64,000 bases of DNA from JAQVEM01 sp964601205 (GTDB taxonomy: Bacteria > Actinomycetota > Humimicrobiia > Humimicrobiales > Humimicrobiaceae). The notes beneath the pieces were generated by a model. The model was given only the letters and a program-made list of their open reading frames with translations. It was not told where the DNA came from and ran no database searches. Positions 1 through 9,169 of this stretch are shown one piece after another. Numbering within the stretch: the first letter of the stretch is position 1; every line of letters begins with the position of its first letter. Position numbers and translations under genes: made by a program. The stretch lies in contig CAZRML010000020.1 of assembly GCA_964601205.1 (NCBI GenBank), positions 1 to 64,000 of the forward strand, in the 5' to 3' direction.

Positions 1-1017
1 ATTCTACTTGAAGAGGACACCTGGATATCATGGCTTGCATTTAACAGCAGCTATAATGTTTTTACTGTCCTGACCCTGTTTAAGATTCTGTACCTTTTAT
101 TTGATATAGCCTGCATGTTTTTAATCTTAAGGCTTTCATTTGATAATGAGCCCGAAAGCAGGCTCCGGGTTTTTAAATTCTGGGTGTTCAATCCGGTGGT
201 AATATTTGTACTGTATATATTTGCCAGGCACGATATCATTGGAGTATTTGCCACTCTCCTGGCGCTGCTGCTGGCAAAAAAAGAAAGGAAATACTGGGCC
301 ATTTTTGTGCTTGCACTCGCCATAGCTTTAAGGTTTTTCCCGGTGATGATTCTTCCTCTGATGGTATTTTATCTGGCAAGAACAAAAAAAGACTATATAA
401 TCTTATCTATTATAGGAATTTCCGGCCTGGCTGCTCTGGAGCTGTTTTCTTATTTTTATTTTGAAAGAAGTTTAATATTTACGCTGCTTAATGCACAGCA
501 CTTTAATTATATCCTGTCATCCAGCCTGGAACTAATTATCCATGACCGTATTTTTATTTTTGTAGCGGCGTATGTGGTTATAATTTTGAGTTTTTTTCAT
601 ATAAAAAAGAAAAACTTTGACATACTCTTAAATTACGGAGCTATAGTATATCTTGCCTATGTCAGCCTCTGTTATTTTCATCCTCAATATGTGTTATGGA
701 TAGTCCCTTTTCTGGTAATGACATTTATACGAAGAAAGTCACTTATATATTATCACTGGCTCCAGTTTGCCCTTCTTATGGTGATACTTATATACTGGGG
801 GGACCTGGTGACCAAGTTTGTATTTGCACCGGTGGACCATAAATTTTTTGTATATTTAACCGGTATCATCCCGATTATTGAAAGATTTTATGATTCCGCA
901 AAATTTGTAAATATATTCAGGAGTATTTTTACCGGTGTATCGCTGTGGATGATATATCTTATTTACAGGGATAATAAAAAGTTAATAGAAAATGAGACAT
1001 ACAACGGCACACTTTAA
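1..1017 (+). CDS. Multi-pass membrane glycosyltransferase-like protein (GT-C/GT87-like), 5' end outside window
   Basis: The frame is open from base 1, so the true start lies upstream; 338 residues are visible. The protein is almost entirely hydrophobic, with about eight predicted membrane segments separated by short basic loops such as AKKERKYW. The segment around RFFPVMILPL and the late motif FHPQYVLWIVPF resemble GT87/DUF2029-type polyprenol-phosphate-sugar mannosyltransferases, which act on the outer face of the membrane with a lipid-linked sugar donor. The usual N-terminal catalytic Asp of GT-C enzymes cannot be checked because that part is missing. The neighbours are sugar-nucleotide and glycosyltransferase genes, which fits. 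An alternative is a polysaccharide polymerase. I am fairly sure of the membrane class but less so of the catalytic role. Confidence 0.6.
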   Translation: MLLEEDTWISWLAFNSSYNVFTVLTLFKILYLLFDIACMFLILRLSFDNEPESRLRVFKFWVFNPVVIFVLYIFARHDIIGVFATLLALLLAKKERKYWAIFVLALAIALRFFPVMILPLMVFYLARTKKDYIILSIIGISGLAALELFSYFYFERSLIFTLLNAQHFNYILSSSLELIIHDRIFIFVAAYVVIILSFFHIKKKNFDILLNYGAIVYLAYVSLCYFHPQYVLWIVPFLVMTFIRRKSLIYYHWLQFALLMVILIYWGDLVTKFVFAPVDHKFFVYLTGIIPIIERFYDSAKFVNIFRSIFTGVSLWMIYLIYRDNKKLIENETYNGTL

Positions 1018-1033
1018 ATAAATTAAAAAGAAA

Positions 1034-1747
1034 ATGTTAACAGGAAAAAAGACTTTTAAATTAAAAAAAATTTTAGCCGGTCTTTTGAGCGGATTGATAT
1101 TGCTTGCTCTAACGGGCTGCAGCGGGGTATTTTATATACCCGGCGCCAGTTATGGTTATTATGTATGGGAAGAAGAGGGCAATATATTTATAGAATGGAG
1201 CGCAGACCGAAAAGATTCAGAGTTTGAAGGCGAAATTTCAACCGATGGCAGGATAACCTCGCATGAACTGAAAGAGTGGGAAGATGAAGATACGATCAGG
1301 GTAGCAGAAGAAGAAATTAAATTTATGGCCGTTCTGAGTAGCGAGGATTATTCGGATGGGTTTAGTTTTTCTTTAGAAGATTATTCTTATCTTGAATTTG
1401 ATTTAAGAATTAATGATGGATATGAACTGTCCAGGATAAATCTCGGCGGCTTTCTTGAAACCCCCGGGGATAATATTTTCAGGATAGAGAAAGATTATTT
1501 TGAGAAGCTTCAGAAAAAACCCTGGCATGAGAAGCGCCCATTTTCTGAATTTTTTTATAAGTTGTTTTCCAATAAATATTTTACATTCTTATATCTTTTT
1601 GTACTGGGAATAATTATTATAGAGATTTTGAGAATAACTGTTTTTGAAAGGAGAAAAAGAAAACTTTTATGGATAGTGGTTTCATGTACGGCACTGGCTG
1701 CGGTTGAAATCTCTGTTTATTTTATTTTAAAATTTTTAGTAAGTTAA
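1034..1747 (+). CDS. Predicted membrane-anchored lipoprotein of unknown function
   Basis: This 237-residue protein starts with a basic n-region, a hydrophobic stretch and a lipobox LTGC at about residues 26-29, so it should be lipidated at that Cys and exported. The middle (about residues 35-160) is acidic and rich in aromatic residues and looks like a soluble beta-rich domain. Two more hydrophobic segments (about 180-200 and 213-233) separated by RRKRK close the protein, so it would be both lipidated and membrane-spanning, which is unusual. It lies 16 bases after the preceding membrane glycosyltransferase-like gene and 31 bases before rmlD, suggesting one operon. I do not recognise the family. 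The SD before ATG 1034 is weak. Confidence 0.6.
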   Translation: MLTGKKTFKLKKILAGLLSGLILLALTGCSGVFYIPGASYGYYVWEEEGNIFIEWSADRKDSEFEGEISTDGRITSHELKEWEDEDTIRVAEEEIKFMAVLSSEDYSDGFSFSLEDYSYLEFDLRINDGYELSRINLGGFLETPGDNIFRIEKDYFEKLQKKPWHEKRPFSEFFYKLFSNKYFTFLYLFVLGIIIIEILRITVFERRKRKLLWIVVSCTALAAVEISVYFILKFLVS

Positions 1748-1778
1748 GAAACATGTATAAATATAAGGAGATTTAATA

Positions 1779-2645
1779 ATGAAAGTCGCACTTATTGGAG
1801 TTGAGGGTCAGCTTGGAACGGATATAAACAGTTATTTTAAAAAGGAAGGAGTGGAAGTTACCGGACTTGTAGGTTTAAAGGATATTGATGTATGTGATTA
1901 TAAGTTAAGTGATAGAACTTTAAAAAGTATTGAGCCGGATATAGTAATAAATACAGCTGCCTTTCATGATGTGGACAGGTGCGAGGACGAAGCTTTATCT
2001 GCTTTCAGGGTTAATGTTCTTGGAGTTAAAAATCTCTCGGCAATATGCAGAGATTTAGATATTCCCCTTGTGCATTTCAGTACGGATTATATATTTGACG
2101 GGAAAAAGAATTCGCCTTACATAGAGAGTGACTGTGCGGGTCCGCTCAGCCTGTACGGCATCTCAAAACTTGCCGGTGAACAGGTAATGAAGTATATGCT
2201 TGGAAAATATTATATTGCAAGATTAAGCGGCCTTTATGGTCATGCAGGGGCCGTGGGCAAAGGCAGCACTAATTTTGTAGAATTGATACTAAAGATGGGA
2301 AAAGATAAAAAAGAAATAAAGGTGGTAAATGACCAGGTTATTACCCCGACCAGCACGGTTGATGTTTCTAAAAAGCTTCTGGAGCTAATAGGGACCGGAA
2401 AATATGGCATTTATCACATGACCAACTCCGGCAGTTGTTCCTGGTATGAATTTGCCTGTGAAATATCCCGCCTGGCAGGACTGGATACAAAAATAATTCC
2501 CATAAGTTCAGAGCAGTTCGGAGCAAAGGCAAAAAGGCCGTCTTATTCGGTTCTGGATAACTATAATTTGAGAAAAATCGGCCTTGCCGATTTAAGAGAA
2601 TGGAAAGAAGCTTTAAGAAAATATATTGAAACCAGAAAAGAATGA
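1779..2645 (+). CDS. rmlD: dTDP-4-dehydrorhamnose reductase (RmlD-like)
   Basis: RmlD reduces dTDP-4-keto-L-rhamnose to dTDP-L-rhamnose with NAD(P)H, the last step of that nucleotide-sugar pathway in the cytosol. The 288-residue length is typical. The N-terminal GVEGQLG is the family Rossmann glycine motif. STDYIFDG (about residues 103-110) and the YGISKLAGE segment (about 129-137) supply the Ser/Tyr/Lys catalytic triad, and a VNDQVITPTST-type segment is also family-typical. The SD AAGGAG sits 7-8 bases before ATG 1779. No rmlA, rmlB or rmlC lies in the window, so either those genes are elsewhere or this reductase acts on a different 4-keto sugar. Confidence 0.85.
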   Translation: MKVALIGVEGQLGTDINSYFKKEGVEVTGLVGLKDIDVCDYKLSDRTLKSIEPDIVINTAAFHDVDRCEDEALSAFRVNVLGVKNLSAICRDLDIPLVHFSTDYIFDGKKNSPYIESDCAGPLSLYGISKLAGEQVMKYMLGKYYIARLSGLYGHAGAVGKGSTNFVELILKMGKDKKEIKVVNDQVITPTSTVDVSKKLLELIGTGKYGIYHMTNSGSCSWYEFACEISRLAGLDTKIIPISSEQFGAKAKRPSYSVLDNYNLRKIGLADLREWKEALRKYIETRKE

Positions 2646-2667
2646 CCCCTGGTTCTAGAGTTTTATA

Positions 2668-2686
2668 TTTAATTTTTTAAATTAAA
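2668..2686. terminator. AT-only inverted repeat between convergent genes
   Basis: An 8-base perfect inverted repeat (TTTAATTT / AAATTAAA, loop TTT) lies in the 47-base gap between the converging rmlD and asnB genes. The position suits a bidirectional terminator, but the stem has no G or C and would be weak. Confidence 0.3.
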
Positions 2687-2692
2687 ATTTTT

Positions 2693-4558
2693 CTAAGAGA
2701 AAAACTTCTTATACCACAGGCTTAAATTAATAAGAGCCCACAGGATATGGTTATGGTTATGCTTTAACTGAAGGTGCTCGTTTATAAGAGTTGTTAGATA
2801 GGAGCCGTTAATATTCTCTTTAATAACAGGTGAATTTTCTAACAGGTCTATCATGTAATCTTTTAGCTCTTCTCTCAGCCAGTTTTTAATTGGAATACTG
2901 TAACCCTGTTTGCCCCTGTAAATAATATTTTCCGGGAGGAATTCGTGTTTTTTAAGGGTTTTTCTGAGTATATATTTTGTGGTTAGTTTTTTAAGCTTTA
3001 AGTTTGCAGGGATTGAAGCACAGAGCTCCGCAATTTCATGGTCAAGAAAGGGCACCCTTACTTCAAGTGAAGTGGCCATGCTCATCTTATCAACTTTCAT
3101 TAAAACGCTGTCGGCCATGGTGAGTTTTATGTCAACAAAAATATCTTTATCTATTTGAAGGTCTGAATTGCAGGTTCTGGAAAAATAATATATGGGTTCA
3201 AAAGGGGTAAAAGATATATCATCCCTGATAGTTTTATTAAAGATATTCTGTTCTATTATCGGGTTAAGGAAATACTGCCATCGCATTGCCCCTGCTTCCT
3301 CCGGATAAAGCGTGCCTTCTATGAAGCGCTTTAGCATATTAATTGCGCCCTTTTTTTGTGGCCGGTCGGGCAGTTTCATGATAAGCGGTGATATCATTTT
3401 TCTTCGTACAAAGGATGGGAGAATATTGTAATAGTGGTTTAAACTGGCTGCTTTGAGCCTGTCATAGCCCAGGAACATCTCATCTCCTCCTTCGCCGCTC
3501 AGGCAAACGGTTACCTTCTCTCTGGCTTTACGGCTGATAAGGTAGAAGGGGATAGTGGACAGGTCGGTCATTGGCTCGTCCAGGTGGTAGAGACTTTTCT
3601 CTATATCTTCAGGAGAAATGGGGTCAATCATGAGTACATTATTTTCGGTACCAAAAAAATCAGAAACTATCTTAGCGTAGGGAAGTTCGGAGAATGTACT
3701 GTCTCTATATCCTATTGAGAAAGTCTGGAATTTTTTGGGATATAGCCTTGATACAAACCCTACAATTGTACTGGAGTCAAGCCCCCCTGAAAGAAAAACT
3801 CCCAGAGGAACATCACTGATAAGCCGCCTTTTAATGGATTTTTCAAGTGCCGCAAAAACTCTATCTGCTGCCTCGTCTTCATCAGAGATTTCCGGCTTGA
3901 ATTTCAGGTCCCAGTATTTTTCTATTCTTAGATTGCCATTTTTGAAGATTGCATAGTGCCCCTGGCGTAATTTGTGGATATTCTTAAACATGGTATCGGG
4001 AGACGGGACAAATTCATAACCCAGATAGTAATACATTGACTGCAGGTTAATTTCTTTTTTAATACAATCCGCTTCAAGGATACTTTTTATTTCCGAACCA
4101 AAGATTAGCTTCCCGTCCTTTAAGTAATAATAAAGAGGTTTAATTCCAATTCTGTCCCTGGCAAGAAACAGCTCTTTTTTTTCTTCATCCCAGATGGCAA
4201 TTGCAAACATTCCATTAAATTTATTCAGGCACCGGGGCCCGTATTCTTCAAAACTTTTTAGCACTACCTCGGTATCGGTATGGCTTTTAAACTTATGCCC
4301 CCTGGCAATAAGTTCCTCTTTTATTTCCCTGAAGTTGTATACTTCACCGTTGTAAACAATCCATAATTTTCCGTCACGGCCCGACATCGGCTGGTTACCC
4401 AGGGTAGACAGGTCAAGAATGCTAAGGCGGGAGTTTCCGAGAGAAAATGAGGGGAAAGTTTTTATTCCACTGGTATCCGGTCCCCTGTGATGGATTTTTT
4501 GGGTCATCTTTCTAATAAGTTTTTCATCATTCCAGTTAAAACCACAAATTCCGCACAT
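2693..4558 (-). CDS. asnB: Asparagine synthase (glutamine-hydrolysing), glycan-cluster type
   Basis: The protein is a two-domain glutamine amidotransferase/synthetase of 621 residues. The N-terminal Ntn glutaminase begins MCGICG, so Cys becomes residue 1 after Met removal. The frame has two successive ATGs and only the second (4558) gives that N-terminus, which decides the start. HHRGPD, YNGEVYN and ARDRIGIKPLYY are glutaminase signatures. The synthetase PP-loop SGGLDSS lies near residue 260, followed by SGEGGDE. Known activity is Asp + Gln + ATP to Asn + Glu. In surface-glycan clusters such paralogues may amidate uronic acids or other acceptors; that is inference here. It lies downstream of the epimerase gene at 4679-5662 on the same strand, probably in one operon. 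Confidence 0.88.
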   Translation of the reverse strand: MCGICGFNWNDEKLIRKMTQKIHHRGPDTSGIKTFPSFSLGNSRLSILDLSTLGNQPMSGRDGKLWIVYNGEVYNFREIKEELIARGHKFKSHTDTEVVLKSFEEYGPRCLNKFNGMFAIAIWDEEKKELFLARDRIGIKPLYYYLKDGKLIFGSEIKSILEADCIKKEINLQSMYYYLGYEFVPSPDTMFKNIHKLRQGHYAIFKNGNLRIEKYWDLKFKPEISDEDEAADRVFAALEKSIKRRLISDVPLGVFLSGGLDSSTIVGFVSRLYPKKFQTFSIGYRDSTFSELPYAKIVSDFFGTENNVLMIDPISPEDIEKSLYHLDEPMTDLSTIPFYLISRKAREKVTVCLSGEGGDEMFLGYDRLKAASLNHYYNILPSFVRRKMISPLIMKLPDRPQKKGAINMLKRFIEGTLYPEEAGAMRWQYFLNPIIEQNIFNKTIRDDISFTPFEPIYYFSRTCNSDLQIDKDIFVDIKLTMADSVLMKVDKMSMATSLEVRVPFLDHEIAELCASIPANLKLKKLTTKYILRKTLKKHEFLPENIIYRGKQGYSIPIKNWLREELKDYMIDLLENSPVIKENINGSYLTTLINEHLQLKHNHNHILWALINLSLWYKKFFS

Positions 4559-4678
4559 CATATCAATCCCTCGATATTTTTTTATAAATATTTTTTAATT
4601 TAATAAATAAAGCCGAAAAACACAGGAGTTTTATAGCTCTGGTCATTTATTATCCAGCTTCATCAATATTAGGTTATT

Positions 4679-5662
4679 TTACAGATAATTATTATCTTTA
4701 TACCACTTTGCTGTTCTTTTCAGGCCTTCTTCAATTCCTACCAGGGGATTATAATTTAATTCTCTTCTGGCCTTATCAATCTTAAAAGCCCTGTTCTGTC
4801 TGTACCAGTCCACGCGCCTCCTGAACAGGGGAGGAGATATTTTAAGGGGCATGCATATAAATTCGCACACGCAGGCTGCTACATATAATGGCCAGAAAGG
4901 CAGCTGTATGAATTTAACTTTTACTCCCATTGATTGGCCTATTTTTTTTACCAGTTCTTTAATGGTAAAGTATTCTTCATCTGCGATTAGATAAACTTCG
5001 GCGCTGATTTTATCGCTTTCAAAAGCATTATAGAACCCGTCGTTAAGATTATCTATGTATACGGGATGGTAGAAAGCTTTACCGTTGCCAAACATGTAGA
5101 ATTTACCCTTTTTTGCAAAACGGAACAGATAAAAGAACCTCTCGGGGTCACCGGGGCCATAAATAGCAGTGGGCCTTATAATAACGCTCTTAAGTCCTTT
5201 ACCGGCAAATTCTTTTATGACTTTTTCCGCTTCATATTTGGTAAACTGGTAATAATCAACCGGTTCTATTGGAGAATCTTCATCGCCTGGAGGATTTTTG
5301 ACATCCCCGTGGACGCCCTGAGTTGAACAGTAGACAAATTTCTTTAGGGGTTTTTTGATTGCTTCTTCGCATATTATGCGCGTTCCCTCAACATTAACAT
5401 CCCGGTAAGTTTTTTTTGTCGCATTTATCTGTCTGAAAGAAGCAGCCAGGTGAAAAACACCTTCTACCCCGTCTAAGGATTTTTTCACAGTTTCCCTGTC
5501 AGTCACCGAGCCCAGAATAATATTAGCCCCTTTTTCTAAAAGGTATTCATATAAAATACCTTTCTGATTGTCAAGAACTGTAACCTCCTGACCTTTATTT
5601 AGAAGGTACTCTGCCAGACGACTGCCGGTAAAACCGGTTCCACCGGTCACTAATAATTTCAA
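4679..5662 (-). CDS. NAD-dependent epimerase/dehydratase (extended SDR)
   Basis: This 327-residue protein has the extended-SDR fold. TGGTGFTGSRLAEYL at the N-terminus is the NAD-binding GxxGxxG motif, STQGVHG corresponds to the catalytic Ser region, and YYQFTKYEAEK supplies the YxxxK pair. The C-terminal part contains the substrate-binding lobe and a basic WYRQNRAFKIDKARRELNY ending typical of nucleotide-sugar dehydratases/epimerases and 3-beta-HSD-like enzymes. The substrate cannot be read from sequence. It is the first gene of the minus-strand pair with asnB, 120 bases upstream of it, and is divergent from the epimerase at 5980. The SD GGGAG precedes the ATG by about 11 bases. Confidence 0.75.
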   Translation of the reverse strand: MKLLVTGGTGFTGSRLAEYLLNKGQEVTVLDNQKGILYEYLLEKGANIILGSVTDRETVKKSLDGVEGVFHLAASFRQINATKKTYRDVNVEGTRIICEEAIKKPLKKFVYCSTQGVHGDVKNPPGDEDSPIEPVDYYQFTKYEAEKVIKEFAGKGLKSVIIRPTAIYGPGDPERFFYLFRFAKKGKFYMFGNGKAFYHPVYIDNLNDGFYNAFESDKISAEVYLIADEEYFTIKELVKKIGQSMGVKVKFIQLPFWPLYVAACVCEFICMPLKISPPLFRRRVDWYRQNRAFKIDKARRELNYNPLVGIEEGLKRTAKWYKDNNYL

Positions 5663-5979
5663 TTTTTTCTCCCTTCATTAAAGGTTAAAAATAATAAAAT
5701 AATAAAAAAATTTTAGAGAAAATTATTTTGATATTTTATACCATTTGGGGTTAATAGAAAAGGTTTTGCTTTATAATTATACCGTGTGAATATTTTTTAA
5801 AGACTTTTATGCCGGTTTTTTATACTGTTAAAATTATTTTTTTGACTTTTAGCCGGCATTTAATTGAGAGCGGGCAGAAAATACTTTTTTATAATTAATA
5901 AAAGAAATTTTTTTGTTATAATTAATTAGAAATTTTTTTAGTTAGTTTCAGTTCAATAGAATAAAAAGGGTTGCAGGTA
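5663..5979. other. Divergent AT-rich intergenic region with repeated -10-like boxes
   Basis: These 317 bases separate two divergent epimerase genes and should hold promoters in both directions. No ORF stands out. The 10-mer TATAATTAAT occurs twice as a direct repeat, at 5890-5899 and 5917-5926, 27 bases apart. Each copy contains a perfect -10 hexamer for the plus strand, but I see no well-spaced -35 for either. Confidence 0.4.
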
Positions 5980-6948
5980 ATGAATATCGCAGTAACGGGG
6001 GGTGCAGGGTTTATTGGCTCTCATCTCTGTGAAAAATTAATAAAGCTGGGGTTCAGAGTAATTTGCATTGATAATTTTGATAATTTTTATGAGCCCGGGA
6101 TTAAAGAAGACAATATCTCAAAAATTACCGGAAATAAAAATTTTAAACTTTATCGCCTGGATATATGTGATTTTAACAGTCTGGAAAAAGTATTCCTGGA
6201 AAATGAAATAGAGATAGTGGTTCACCTGGCAGCAAGAGCGGGGGTAAGGCCATCAATAAAAAATCCCTTTCTATATGAGAAAATAAATGTTCTGGGGACC
6301 GTGAATCTACTTGAATGCTGCAGGAAATATGATATCAAAAAGTTTATTTTTGCTTCTTCATCTTCGGTTTACGGGGGTAACAGGAAAATACCTTTTTCAG
6401 AGAATGATAATGTTGACCTTCCCGTATCTCCCTATGCCGCTACCAAGAGGGCAGGGGAGCTAATCTCATATACCTATCATAGCCTGTATGATATATCAGT
6501 TTTTTGTTTAAGGTTTTTTACCGTTTATGGGCCGCGTCAGAGACCGGAGATGGCAATACATAAATTCACCAGGCAGATATTAAACGGGGAAAGTGTAAAA
6601 ATTTATGGTGACGGTTCTTCCTCCCGGGATTACACTTATATAGATGATATAATTTCCGGTATGATTAAAAGCCTGGATAAGTTAAAGGGTTTTGAGATTA
6701 TAAATTTAGGGAATTCAAAAACGGTCAAATTGATGAATCTGATAAAATTAATTGAAGCCGCTACCGGGAAGAAAGCAGATCTGAAATTTTTAAGCAGCCA
6801 GCCGGGCGATGTTTTTATGACCTATGCAGATATAAGTAAAGCAAGAAAAATGTTAAAATATTCTCCTGAAACAGATATTTCACGGGGTCTGGATAAATTT
6901 GTAGAATGGTATAAAGAAAAAAGTAAAAAAGGGGTTTTAGATGGGTAA
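5980..6948 (+). CDS. NAD-dependent nucleotide-sugar 4-epimerase (UDP-glucose/UDP-glucuronate type)
   Basis: Extended SDR of 322 residues. TGGAGFIGSHLCEKL gives the NAD-binding motif, ASSSSVYGG the catalytic Ser, and SPYAATKRAGE the YxxxK pair; LRFFTVYGPRQRPEMAI is characteristic of UDP-glucuronate/UDP-glucose 4-epimerases. The enzyme should invert C4 of a UDP-hexose or UDP-hexuronate in the cytosol to supply galactose- or galacturonate-type donors. The frame is open from TTG 5971, but AAGGG lies 9 bases before ATG 5980, and the family N-terminus begins right there, so I prefer 5980. The 3' end overlaps the next glycosyltransferase gene by 8 bases, implying translational coupling. Confidence 0.82.
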   Translation: MNIAVTGGAGFIGSHLCEKLIKLGFRVICIDNFDNFYEPGIKEDNISKITGNKNFKLYRLDICDFNSLEKVFLENEIEIVVHLAARAGVRPSIKNPFLYEKINVLGTVNLLECCRKYDIKKFIFASSSSVYGGNRKIPFSENDNVDLPVSPYAATKRAGELISYTYHSLYDISVFCLRFFTVYGPRQRPEMAIHKFTRQILNGESVKIYGDGSSSRDYTYIDDIISGMIKSLDKLKGFEIINLGNSKTVKLMNLIKLIEAATGKKADLKFLSSQPGDVFMTYADISKARKMLKYSPETDISRGLDKFVEWYKEKSKKGVLDG

Positions 6949-7912
6949 TGTTAAAAAGAAGGCTAATGATATTTATTTATCTATTGTAGTTCCCATTTAT
7001 AATGAGAAAGAAAGTGTTCTCAAGCTCTGTAGAGAACTTGAGAACACCCTTAATGGTATGTCTGAGAAATATGAAGTGCTGCTTATAGATGACGGGAGCA
7101 CGGACGGGACTTTTGAGGAATTAAAGAAAATACACGAAAAAAATAAGCTATTTAAAATAATAAGCTTTAGAAAAAATTTTGGGCAGACATCTGCCATAAG
7201 CGCTGGTTTTGATTTTGCAGAGGGTGAGGTAATAATAACCCTGGATGCAGACCTGCAGAATGACACCCGCGATATCCCGCTGCTACTGGATAAGATACAT
7301 GAAGGCTATGATATAGTAAGTGGCTGGCGCGTTAATAGAAAGGATAAGGCTGTTACCAGGAAGTTTCCTTCAATGGTTGCAAATAAAATAATATCAAAGC
7401 TTACCGGCGTTTATCTTCATGATTACGGCTGTACATTAAAAGCCTACAGAAAGTTAGTTATAAAAAACATTGATTTGTACGGCGAGATGCACCGTTATAT
7501 ACCGGCCGTAGCAAGCTGGATGGGAGTAAGAGTAGCCGAGGTACCGGTAAGGCACCACAGCAGGAAATACGGCAAATCAAAGTACGGGGTTTCCAGAACA
7601 ATAAAAGTGATTCTTGATATAATAACCTTAAAATTTCTTTTGAGTTATTCGCAGAGGCCGATTCAGGTATTTGGTGTACTGGGCTTATTTTCATCTACTG
7701 CAGGTCTTATTATAACAGCTTATCTTATTATAATGAGGGTATTTTTCAGCCAGCCACTCGGGGACAGGCCATTATTTATCCTGTCAATATTTATGATTTT
7801 TATAGGGGTGCAGCTTATCACCATGGGACTCCTCGCAGAAGTACTTATGCGTGTACATCATGAAGTTAGAAATAGGACTACCTATGTTATAAAAGAGATG
7901 GTTCTTAAATAA
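6941..7912 (+). CDS. Family 2 glycosyltransferase, polyprenol-phosphate sugar synthase type (GtrB/ArnC-like)
   Basis: This 323-residue protein joins a cytosolic GT-A domain to two C-terminal membrane helices. SIVVPIYNEKES starts the GT2 fold, LLIDDGSTDGT gives the first Asp motif, and ITLDADLQND the DXD metal site. KYGKSKYGVSRT lies before the membrane part. The two helices (about 235-262 and 275-300) match GtrB/DPM1-like enzymes that transfer a sugar from a nucleotide donor to undecaprenyl phosphate on the inner leaflet. The product would be a donor for membrane GT-C enzymes such as those at 1-1017 and 13176. It overlaps the upstream epimerase by 8 bases. Confidence 0.87.
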   Translation: MGNVKKKANDIYLSIVVPIYNEKESVLKLCRELENTLNGMSEKYEVLLIDDGSTDGTFEELKKIHEKNKLFKIISFRKNFGQTSAISAGFDFAEGEVIITLDADLQNDTRDIPLLLDKIHEGYDIVSGWRVNRKDKAVTRKFPSMVANKIISKLTGVYLHDYGCTLKAYRKLVIKNIDLYGEMHRYIPAVASWMGVRVAEVPVRHHSRKYGKSKYGVSRTIKVILDIITLKFLLSYSQRPIQVFGVLGLFSSTAGLIITAYLIIMRVFFSQPLGDRPLFILSIFMIFIGVQLITMGLLAEVLMRVHHEVRNRTTYVIKEMVLK

Positions 7913-7925
7913 ATTTTAATTTATA

Positions 7926-8927
7926 ATGAATAAATTAATCCACCTTTTTAAACTGTTTAAAGTCTATATAAACTATTGCTTAAAAAAAACATACTGCAAT
8001 TATTATCCTGTAAGAATCTGGATCGAGTTATCAAGCAGATGTAATCTTAAATGCCGTTTTTGTGTAAATAAGGACCTTCCATCGTCTGAAAAAGGGGACA
8101 TGGATTTTAACCTTTATAAAAAAATAATTGATGAGATTGCCGGCAATGTTTATGATGTTAATCTGTTTCACAGGGGCGAGCCACTTCTTAATAAAAATTT
8201 AGTACCCGCGATTGCTTACGCGGATAAAAAAGGAGTCAGGACCAGAATTCATACCAATGCTACTCTATTAAATAAGGAGCTTGACAGGAAAATAATACTG
8301 GCCGGCCTGGATTTGATTTCTTTTTCATTTGATGGATATACCAGGGAAGTTTATGAAAAAAACAGGTCCGGGGCAAAATTTGAAAAGACCCTTTCCAATA
8401 TAGTTGATTTTTTGAAAGTGAAGGCGCAGTTAAAATCAAAAAAACCATATACCATTATCCAGGTTATGCAGGATGATGAAGCTTTATCACTTGATGAGGC
8501 ATCAGGACAGAAAAGAGATTTTTTAAAATTCTTTGAAAATCTCCCTCTGGATAGATTGGTAACAAGGACTCCCCATAACTGGGGTGGACTGCTTAAAATA
8601 AATGAGGAACCCCGGGGTAAATTTCGTGGCCGCAGGACAGCAGCATGCACTTTTCCCTGGTATTCACTGACTGTATTCTATGATGGCAGGGTCTTCTTAT
8701 GTCCACAGGATTTTAAAGGTAAAATCTGCCTGGGTAATGCCTGCAGTGAACGGATAGAGGAAATTTTTAATGGTGAGATTATAAAAAATATAAGGGAAAG
8801 ATTCAGATCAGGGGAAATTGATGATCTTATTCCGTGCAATGATTGTGATAGAATCAGGAGGAAAACATTTCTCGGGGTACCTCTGGAGTATCTGGGGGCA
8901 TTTATAAGGGAACATCTGGGCGGTTAG
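7926..8927 (+). CDS. Radical SAM/SPASM domain protein
   Basis: At 333 residues this is a radical SAM enzyme with a C-terminal SPASM-type cluster region. RCNLKCRFC at about residues 38-46 is the CxxxCxxC motif binding the SAM-cleaving [4Fe-4S] cluster. Late cysteines in ACTFPWYS, LCPQDF, NACSE and PCNDCD fit an auxiliary cluster. SPASM enzymes modify peptides or act as sugar or alcohol dehydrogenases. Here, inside a glycan locus and 13 bases after a glycosyltransferase, a role in sugar modification is possible, but no peptide substrate gene is visible nearby. The substrate remains unknown. Confidence 0.8.
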   Translation: MNKLIHLFKLFKVYINYCLKKTYCNYYPVRIWIELSSRCNLKCRFCVNKDLPSSEKGDMDFNLYKKIIDEIAGNVYDVNLFHRGEPLLNKNLVPAIAYADKKGVRTRIHTNATLLNKELDRKIILAGLDLISFSFDGYTREVYEKNRSGAKFEKTLSNIVDFLKVKAQLKSKKPYTIIQVMQDDEALSLDEASGQKRDFLKFFENLPLDRLVTRTPHNWGGLLKINEEPRGKFRGRRTAACTFPWYSLTVFYDGRVFLCPQDFKGKICLGNACSERIEEIFNGEIIKNIRERFRSGEIDDLIPCNDCDRIRRKTFLGVPLEYLGAFIREHLGG

Positions 8928-9135
8928 GTAAACAATATCAATGTTAAATTAAGTAAAAATAATTAATTGCAGGGCAAATAAAATATTTTTGCTATAATAA
9001 ATAAATTAAAGCTTCAGGCATCTTGAATTGAAGCATTTAAGGACTTTAGAAATATACACTGAAAAAAGTTTATATTGGAAAAAGGTATTTTTATTTTTAA
9101 AAAATCGGGATATTATGCCCGGTACTTTCAGGGTG

Positions 9136-9152
9136 TTTGACTTAAAGTCAAA
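9136..9152. promoter_or_regulatory. 17-base palindrome upstream of acyltransferase
   Basis: TTTGACTT-A-AAGTCAAA is a perfect 8-base inverted repeat with a single central base. It lies 17 bases before the predicted start of the acyltransferase at 9170, in a 242-base gap that otherwise holds no gene. The shape suits a dimeric repressor or a small hairpin near the ribosome-binding site. Function is inference only. Confidence 0.35.
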
Positions 9153-9169
9153 TTCAGGCATAAAGGGGG

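Noticed and set aside
5890..5926. Direct repeat TATAATTAAT considered as a regulator-binding site
   Set aside because: Both copies are near-consensus -10 boxes in very AT-rich DNA, so promoters or chance explain them. It is kept only as a note on the intergenic region.
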